A stretch of DNA of 64,000 nt from Mesobacillus persicus (GTDB lineage Bacteria; Bacillota; Bacilli; Bacillales; Cytobacillaceae), in NCBI RefSeq assembly GCF_900109925.1, contig NZ_FOBW01000018.1, positions 1 through 64,000 on the forward strand, in the 5' to 3' direction. Positions within the stretch are counted from its first letter, which is position 1. Each line of letters begins with the position of its first letter. Made by a program: the position numbers and the translations under genes. The notes below the pieces were generated by a model. The model made no database searches. It had not been told where the DNA came from and saw nothing but the letters and a program-made list of their open reading frames with translations. Positions 58,953-64,000 of the stretch are shown here, in pieces.

Positions 58953-60149
58953 TCAAATTTGCCATTGCTCCCTAGCTTTAAATTCCTTTAACACTTGTCT
59001 AGCCACGACCATTCGATGAACCTCATCTGCTCCATCATAAATTCGTGCTGCTCTAGCTTCCCGATACAAGCCCTCTAAAAGTACACTTGGGGTTAGTCCA
59101 TACAACCCAAGTGTTTCTATCGCACGGTCAAGGACATGATTTAATACGTTTGCCCCATAAAGTTTAATGAGGGATACTTCTTTACGTGCTTCATCGCCTT
59201 GATCCATTTTCCACGCAGCCTGTAATGTTAATAATCTAGCTGCCTGAATTTCAGCTTCTGAATCGGCAATCATATTCTGAACGGTTTGAGAATCTGCTAA
59301 AGATTTGTCCCCAACTTTTTTATCTAAGGAATAGGCAATCATTTCATTTAAAGCACGCCGAGCCACCCCTAACCACCGCATCGCATGGGTGATTCTTCCT
59401 GGGCCTAAACGGAGCTGGGCCAACTTAAATCCATCCCCTCGATGGCCAAGCATGTTCTTTTCTGGGATTCGGCAATCATTGAAACGAACTTCACAATGCC
59501 CACCTGGAGAATGATCGCCAAGTACTGGCACCTCGCGAACAAGTTCAAATCCTGGATTATCCGTCTCAACAATAAACAGACTTGTTCGGCGATGCTTGTC
59601 GGCGTCAGGATCAGTCACAACCATAGCAATACAAAAAGAAGCACCCACAGCCCCTGTGGTATACCATTTCGTTGCATTAATGACCCATTCATCTCCATCT
59701 TTTACGGCTTTCCCTTGAAGGGTCGTTGGATCAGACCCAGAAACTTCTGGTTCTGTCATCGCAAAACAGGATCGAACCTCTCCACTAGCTAACGGGTATA
59801 GATAGGGTTCTTTTTGCTCGTCTGTTGCTGCATGTAAAAGAATTTCCCCATTTCCAGCATCAGGAGCCATTGAACCAAACACTAAAGGTCCGATTGGGCT
59901 TTGCCCCATCACTTCAGATAGAAGGCCAAGCGAGACATAGCCCTCCCCCATCCCCCCAACTTCTCTGGGGAGGTGGGCCGCCCATAGCCCTTTTTCTTTC
60001 ACAATTTCCTGCAAGGGCTTTAGAATATGGTATGGAAGGCCCCGGTGTGGAAGCATATACTTTTCATTCGGGTAGACGTATTTGTCCATGATTTCAGTGG
60101 CTTCTGCCAGCATTCTTTGCTGATTTTCACTCTCCATAAAATTGAACAT
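58953..60149 (-). CDS. acyl-CoA dehydrogenase, ACAD10/11-like
   Basis: This 398-residue FAD enzyme is of the acyl-CoA dehydrogenase family: LPREVGGMGEGYVSLGLLSE at the N-terminus, CFAMTEPEVSGSDPTTLQ and WYTTGA in the beta domain, RWLGVARRALNEMIAYSL, and the C-terminal ARIYDGADEVHRMVVAR. The YDGADEVH motif, with Asp where most enzymes have Glu, is typical of the ACAD10/11 group that acts on 4-hydroxy or branched acyl-CoAs. ATG 60149 follows AAAGGAG. It is the first of two acyl-CoA dehydrogenase genes; the substrate is not predictable. Confidence 0.9.
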   Translation of the reverse strand: MFNFMESENQQRMLAEATEIMDKYVYPNEKYMLPHRGLPYHILKPLQEIVKEKGLWAAHLPREVGGMGEGYVSLGLLSEVMGQSPIGPLVFGSMAPDAGNGEILLHAATDEQKEPYLYPLASGEVRSCFAMTEPEVSGSDPTTLQGKAVKDGDEWVINATKWYTTGAVGASFCIAMVVTDPDADKHRRTSLFIVETDNPGFELVREVPVLGDHSPGGHCEVRFNDCRIPEKNMLGHRGDGFKLAQLRLGPGRITHAMRWLGVARRALNEMIAYSLDKKVGDKSLADSQTVQNMIADSEAEIQAARLLTLQAAWKMDQGDEARKEVSLIKLYGANVLNHVLDRAIETLGLYGLTPSVLLEGLYREARAARIYDGADEVHRMVVARQVLKEFKAREQWQI

Positions 60150-60198
60150 GTTTATCACTCCTTTAATTAACAGGGGAAAATTTTAATAAAAATTTCAA

Positions 60199-60250
60199 TA
60201 AAAAAAGAGTGACTCAATTTACCGCTCATTCGCGAAATGGAGTCACTCTC
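60199..60250 (-). terminator. terminator of the reductase gene
   Basis: AGAGTGACTC (60206-60215) pairs with GAGTCACTCT (60240-60249). On the minus strand a T-run follows. Confidence 0.88.
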
Positions 60251-60285
60251 TTGTAGGTTAAAAGCATTATTCAATTGAATTATTT

Positions 60286-61449
60286 TTAATACACATCACG
60301 CTGGTAACGCTTTTGCTTCTGCATATCCGTTAGATACGCTTCGGCTTCTTCATGTGTCATGTTACCTTCATTTTCAAAGATAGTGATTAGCGTATTATGA
60401 ACGTCTTTCGCCATATACTGCTTATCGCCACAAACATAGAAATAAGCTCCGTTGTTTAGCCACTCAAACAGCTCTTTGCTGTGTTCAAACATTTTGTGCT
60501 GAACATATACTTTCTGGTCTGTGTCACGAGAAAACGCGGCATCTAACTTAGTTAAAACGCCGTCCTTTTGGTAAGCTTCTAATTCGTCTTGGTAAAGGAA
60601 GTCCGTCGTTGAATGTTGATCTCCAAAAAACAACCATGAACGACCTTTCGCTTCATTTACAGCGCGTTCCTGGATAAAGGAACGGAAAGGTGCGATTCCA
60701 GTCCCTGGACCAACCATAATGATGTCGGTATCCTGTGATTCAGGCAAATAGAAATGTTTATTTGTTTGGATAAACACTGGGAGTGTCTCTCCTACCGGAA
60801 GACGTTCCGCACATTGAACAGAACAAACGCCCTTTCGCTCACGACCATGAGCTGTATAACGTACCGCTCCAATGGTTAAATGGACTTCGTCTGGATTCGC
60901 CGCAAGACTGCTAGCAATCGAGTAAAGTCGTGGTGGCATTTTTCTTAAGAGCGATACCAACTCTTGGGCAGATGCCTTCCATGGACCAAATTCGCGCAAT
61001 AGATCTAGGAAATCACGACCGTCAATGTACGCTTTTAGTTGATCGACATTTTCAACTGCAACAAGGTTTTGTAGTTCCTCATTGTCCGTTAATCCCGCCG
61101 CCTGTTGAAGAATTTTTTTCGTCAACAAGGTAATTTCAAAGTAAGTTGTAAGTGCTTCCTTTAGTGGCAGCGTATCGCCCTGTTTATTAATCGTAACTGC
61201 CTCTTCCGCATTCCAGTTCATTTCCTTCATAAGGGACTCAACTAATTGCGGATTATTCTCAGGAAGAATCCCGAGGCAATCCCCTGGTCCATAAGCTAAC
61301 CCTGAACCTTTTAAAGACAACTCGATATGTCTCGTTTCTTTACTAGAGCCTTCTCTGTTTAGGTCTATATTTTTTAGAACTTTCGCATGAAATGGATTCG
61401 TTCTTGAATAAGTTGCTGGAACCTTTGCTTTGTCTACCGTAAGTACCAT
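60286..61449 (-). CDS. CysJ-like diflavin reductase module without the flavodoxin domain
   Basis: This 387-residue protein matches the FAD- and NADPH-binding half of sulfite reductase alpha subunit (CysJ). An FAD-binding region begins FHAKVLKNIDLN. RLYSIASS and GVCSVQCAERLPVGE are the FAD motifs, VGPGTGIAPFRSFIQERA is the NADPH pyrophosphate loop, and FYVCGDKQYMAKDVH with the C-terminal RYQRDVY completes it. CysJ proteins are about 600 residues because a flavodoxin domain precedes this part; here it is absent, and the ATG at 61449 starts cleanly before the FAD domain. It must pair with a separate flavodoxin or ferredoxin. No cysI gene is adjacent. It is a single-gene unit with a terminator. 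Confidence 0.88.
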   Translation of the reverse strand: MVLTVDKAKVPATYSRTNPFHAKVLKNIDLNREGSSKETRHIELSLKGSGLAYGPGDCLGILPENNPQLVESLMKEMNWNAEEAVTINKQGDTLPLKEALTTYFEITLLTKKILQQAAGLTDNEELQNLVAVENVDQLKAYIDGRDFLDLLREFGPWKASAQELVSLLRKMPPRLYSIASSLAANPDEVHLTIGAVRYTAHGRERKGVCSVQCAERLPVGETLPVFIQTNKHFYLPESQDTDIIMVGPGTGIAPFRSFIQERAVNEAKGRSWLFFGDQHSTTDFLYQDELEAYQKDGVLTKLDAAFSRDTDQKVYVQHKMFEHSKELFEWLNNGAYFYVCGDKQYMAKDVHNTLITIFENEGNMTHEEAEAYLTDMQKQKRYQRDVY

Positions 61450-62095
61450 AATCCTCACCCCACAAAAAATGTTCTATCTCGAAAATAGCATAGCATATAA
61501 AATTACGCTGTGTTATTTTTCACACTATTGAAACATTTTTTAAAAAAATCCTCTTGATAATCAAATGGGACTCCAAGTTTATAACTCCTAATTCACCGGT
61601 TAAGCTACTTGTGACCACTCAGATTTTTTGGGACTTACCTATAGTGTTCTTCATTAGAGGTTTTTTAAAGGATGATAATATTTACAGGGATAATAAATAG
61701 ATGAGGTTCACAAAATGTTAACACCTAAGCAGTGACAAAGGTATATTTTTTTAATTGCTAACTTGGCTTAATTCCTTTAAATGAAGTCATGTCCTTCGTT
61801 AGCAGTTAGTTATAGAAATAAGAGGAGATTTTTCCGTTCAATATAGATTAGAGCTCGTTTTTGGGTATATAAGGGAGTTTTCCTTCTATTCGAGCAAAGT
61901 TACCTTTTTCACGTTTTCCGAATCAATTAAGCGGAATTACTCCCTCTATTTTAGCAATTTTCATTGTTATTTAATAAATAAGGGGAATTTTCCCACTATT
62001 TCCCCTGATCAAAGTGCCTAGTCTATAAGCGTGAACATTGGTCCTTTAACAGCCATTTTTGTATTAAGAACTTAAAAACTCAACAAATAACCTTT
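61450..62095. other. 646-bp intergenic region with diverged direct repeats
   Basis: No gene was found. From about 61819 on, four related stretches occur (starting near 61819, 61869, 61928 and 61979). Each has a GGGAGTTTTCC/GGGGAATTTTCCC-like start, CTATT, and AGCAA-like continuation. They look like old tandem duplications. The rest is AT-rich. Confidence 0.45.
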
Positions 62096-62326
62096 TCAGG
62101 AAAACCATATTCTTGATATTTGAAGTGGGTTCACAACCGACTTTAGCCTACCGTCAGGGTGATATAATTTTATGGAATTCAACTTTTTAAAATCGTATGA
62201 AACCTTTTCTAAGTCCTCTACGAGTTTTATTGTCTCATTTTTGTCGAGCTTAAAGGAAAGTGTCTGACCGGACAATAAAATTTCTGCTATTATAGTTTCT
62301 TTTTCTTCATTCCTTCTACCAAACAT
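62096..62326 (-). CDS. uncharacterised 76-residue protein
   Basis: This small protein has a charged start MFGRRNEEKETII, two beta-like segments (IAEILLSGQTLSFKL, SIKLYHPDGRLKSVV) and a hydrophobic end ISRIWFS. It has no Cys and no membrane helix. AGGAGGGGCAAGAT before the ATG is a very good ribosome binding site. I do not recognise the family. It lies 51 bp downstream of a four-helix membrane protein gene on the same strand and may share its transcript. Confidence 0.7.
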   Translation of the reverse strand: MFGRRNEEKETIIAEILLSGQTLSFKLDKNETIKLVEDLEKVSYDFKKLNSIKLYHPDGRLKSVVNPLQISRIWFS

Positions 62327-62376
62327 ATCTTGCCCCTCCTAAAACGTATTCACTTATTTGGGTGAATCCGAACTAT

Positions 62377-62799
62377 TTACTGGCTTTCATCCTTCTCTTT
62401 CACTGTATTTGATTGGTTCACTTTTCTCCACCTAGTAGACATTTCATAAATTGAAAACAAGAGAACAATCCACACCAGACCACTGTCTAGTGATAGTCCA
62501 GAAACGGATTCTCCGCCTAAGGCAGTCAACAAGCTCATTAACAAAAGGATATAAATGGTCGAAGTCAATTGCCATTTTAATATCTCTTTACTGTCGCGAT
62601 TTCGATATCTTTTCAAAAGAAAACTCAAGATAATTATCCCAAAAAACGCACTGATCACAAGGAACTTTGGAATTTTATACGCAAGTAGACTTTCCGGAAA
62701 ATAATCATAGATAAATAATAATGTAATCGCCAAAAGATTCATGATATCTAGTGGTTTAAAAAATTTCAAATAACCCCTCCTGCTTTTAATAGGCAACAT
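62377..62799 (-). CDS. uncharacterised four-helix membrane protein
   Basis: This 140-residue protein has four predicted membrane helices (approximately 17-35, 44-64, 76-96 and 104-122) and charged ends (KKRYRNRDSKEI loop, RWRKVNQSNTVKEKDE tail). ATG 62799 after GAGGAG and TTG 62769 after AGGAGGGG are both well-supported starts; the shorter form would lack ten residues. No conserved motif was recognised. It is probably in a two-gene unit with the 76-residue protein gene downstream. Confidence 0.7.
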   Translation of the reverse strand: MLPIKSRRGYLKFFKPLDIMNLLAITLLFIYDYFPESLLAYKIPKFLVISAFFGIIILSFLLKRYRNRDSKEILKWQLTSTIYILLLMSLLTALGGESVSGLSLDSGLVWIVLLFSIYEMSTRWRKVNQSNTVKEKDESQ

Positions 62800-62843
62800 A
62801 TTACACTCCTCTTCGCTTTTGGAAAAGGTCTTCAATAAATAAG

Positions 62844-62873
62844 TAAAGGTACAAACCATTAACGATTTGTACC
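62844..62873 (-). terminator. terminator of the old yellow enzyme gene
   Basis: GGTACAAA (62848-62855) pairs with TTTGTACC (62866-62873). On the minus strand TTTACTTATTT follows. Confidence 0.7.
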
Positions 62874-62913
62874 CCTACGATATGGTTATTCCTTGAGTTC
62901 TCTTCTTCTCTAA

Positions 62914-63975
62914 TTAAATTAAAACAGGAAGGTGCTTCCTTGCTTCATACTCTTCCAACTCATCCCCATTTTTCAATCGTGAGATAAAATCTGGGTTCGA
63001 TACTAATGGGCGTCCGAAAGCAGCCACATCAATTGTTCCTTCTTCTAAAGCCTGTTCCGCCGTTTCAGGGTCCAACGTACCAACGCCGACAATCACACCA
63101 TCCCAGTATTTGCGTACGAGCTGATGCATTGTTTTTCCGTCTGCAATCACTCGGCTAAAATCCATTGTAGAAGGATGTAGCAGTGTTGCTCCGACTTCAA
63201 GGAAAGCTGCAACAAACGTACGAATAGCTAGTTCTGGATCTTCCCACATATATGTTGGGGTATCGCTTTTATGAGCGGAAAAGCGAATCATCGTTCTCTC
63301 TGTGCCTACCGCATCAATTACTGCCCTTGTTACCTCTTTCATTAACGTTAATCTTTGGGCAAGGTCCCCACCATATTGGTCGGTACGGTGATTGGAAATA
63401 TCTGAATTGAATTGATCGATTAAATAGCCGTGCGCTCCGTGAATTTCAACGCCATCGAAGCCTGCCTCGATTGCATTTTTCGCCGCCTGTGCGTACTGGC
63501 CAACCAATTCCTCAATGTCCGCTAAGCTCATCTCTTCAGGAACATCATATGGCTTGCGGAAGCGTGGAACCTGCCCTTCCGCTTGGATGGCTGATGGTGC
63601 TTGCGGCGGATGGTTCAATGTTAATTCATGATGGGAAAGTCGTCCTACATGCCATAACTGTGCGATGATCGTTCCGCCTTCATTATGTACAGCCTCTGTT
63701 ACCTTTTTCCACGCTTCCACTTGCTCGTTCGTATAAAGCCCAGGAACTTTCGGGTTCCCTTTGGCACGAGGGCTTATTAAAACTCCCTCTGTGATGATCA
63801 AACCCACTCCGTCTGCTGCCCGCCTCCGGTAATATTCAACTACATCTTCACCAACCACACCGGTTTCATCATCAGCAAAACAGCGGGTCATCGGAGCCAT
63901 GGCTGTTCGAGTTTTCAAATTCCAAGCACCAATTTTAACCGGTTCAAAAAGTTTGCTATCTAAGCCATTCTTCAA
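62914..63975 (-). CDS. old yellow enzyme family flavin oxidoreductase (NemA/YqjM-like)
   Basis: This is an FMN TIM-barrel ene-reductase of about 353 residues. It shows LFEPVKIGAWNLKTRTAMAPMTR at the start, QLWHVGRLSHHEL (FMN- and substrate-side His), GFDGVEIHGAHGYLIDQF, SNHRTDQYGG and VGVGTLDPETAEQALEEGTIDVAAFGRPLVSNP at the end, spread over several segments. Such enzymes reduce activated C=C bonds or nitro groups with NADPH. The most probable start is TTG 63975, near a GGGGG, but the frame stays open to the right edge of the window, so an earlier start cannot be excluded. A terminator follows. Confidence 0.9.
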   Translation of the reverse strand: MKNGLDSKLFEPVKIGAWNLKTRTAMAPMTRCFADDETGVVGEDVVEYYRRRAADGVGLIITEGVLISPRAKGNPKVPGLYTNEQVEAWKKVTEAVHNEGGTIIAQLWHVGRLSHHELTLNHPPQAPSAIQAEGQVPRFRKPYDVPEEMSLADIEELVGQYAQAAKNAIEAGFDGVEIHGAHGYLIDQFNSDISNHRTDQYGGDLAQRLTLMKEVTRAVIDAVGTERTMIRFSAHKSDTPTYMWEDPELAIRTFVAAFLEVGATLLHPSTMDFSRVIADGKTMHQLVRKYWDGVIVGVGTLDPETAEQALEEGTIDVAAFGRPLVSNPDFISRLKNGDELEEYEARKHLPVLI

Positions 63976-64000
63976 CTTCCCCCAGTTTGTTACTTCGGTA

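Noticed and set aside
1-64000. prophage, integrative element or transposase
   Set aside because: No integrase, transposase, capsid or replication gene was seen; the gene content is ordinary chromosomal.

Overview
The window looks like chromosomal DNA of a spore-forming, low-GC Bacillota, most likely a Bacillaceae species. The reasons are strong AGGAGG-type ribosome binding sites with frequent TTG/GTG starts, a dipicolinate synthase subunit A gene, a KinA-like sporulation-type kinase module, a probable small acid-soluble spore protein, a classical treP-treA-treR operon and CcpA cre sites. The genus cannot be fixed from the sequence alone. No phage, conjugative element, insertion-sequence transposase or CRISPR array was seen.

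Layout. 1-300: tandem promoters and leader of an rRNA operon that runs off the left edge. 0.4-16 kb: single-gene units (M29 aminopeptidase, threonine-aldolase-like enzyme, UspA, SEC-C protein, orphan dpaA, MEDS protein, S33 hydrolase, large cell-surface nucleotidase, Dph6-like ATPase, MFS transporter). 16.1-21 kb: a translationally coupled class I ribonucleotide reductase operon (thioesterase, nrdA, nrdB, flavodoxin) behind a cobalamin riboswitch. 21-24.4 kb: a 1096-residue PAS-GGDEF-EAL-PAS-PAS-histidine kinase. 24.7-34.4 kb: GIY-YIG nuclease, phosphatase, GNAT/VOC/HIT proteins, a divergent LLM oxidoreductase/HxlR pair, a DgcK-like diguanylate cyclase, DegV and AsnA. 35-39 kb: a phosphotriesterase-like hydrolase and an acyl-CoA ligase whose promoters each carry a cre box over the -35. 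39-46 kb: hydrolase, nucleotidyltransferase pseudogene, K+ channel, DUF2243 pair, prolyl-hydroxylase-like enzyme. 46-52.6 kb: two CbpA-like CBS proteins, a membrane-anchored phosphate-type binding protein and an OpuF/EgtU-type ABC importer. 53-57.5 kb: trehalose operon. 57.7-64 kb: two acyl-CoA dehydrogenases, a CysJ-like reductase module, small membrane proteins and an old yellow enzyme.

The most distinctive feature is an interspersed hairpin family (core GGACGGTTCTNNTGCTTCC, present as one arm or as an inverted pair) found at about 19 loci. The two N positions vary while the flanks barely change. More than half of the loci touch or overlap a stop codon, and in three genes the repeat encodes a GDGSxAS C-terminal tail. 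It resembles REP/RAYT-type repeats, but no transposase lies in the window.

Other points: several tiny genes (41, 44 and 45 residues), a 52-bp tandem repeat inside the tre operon, a compact multi-helix element upstream of dpaA, and c-di-GMP/c-di-AMP signalling genes scattered through the region.
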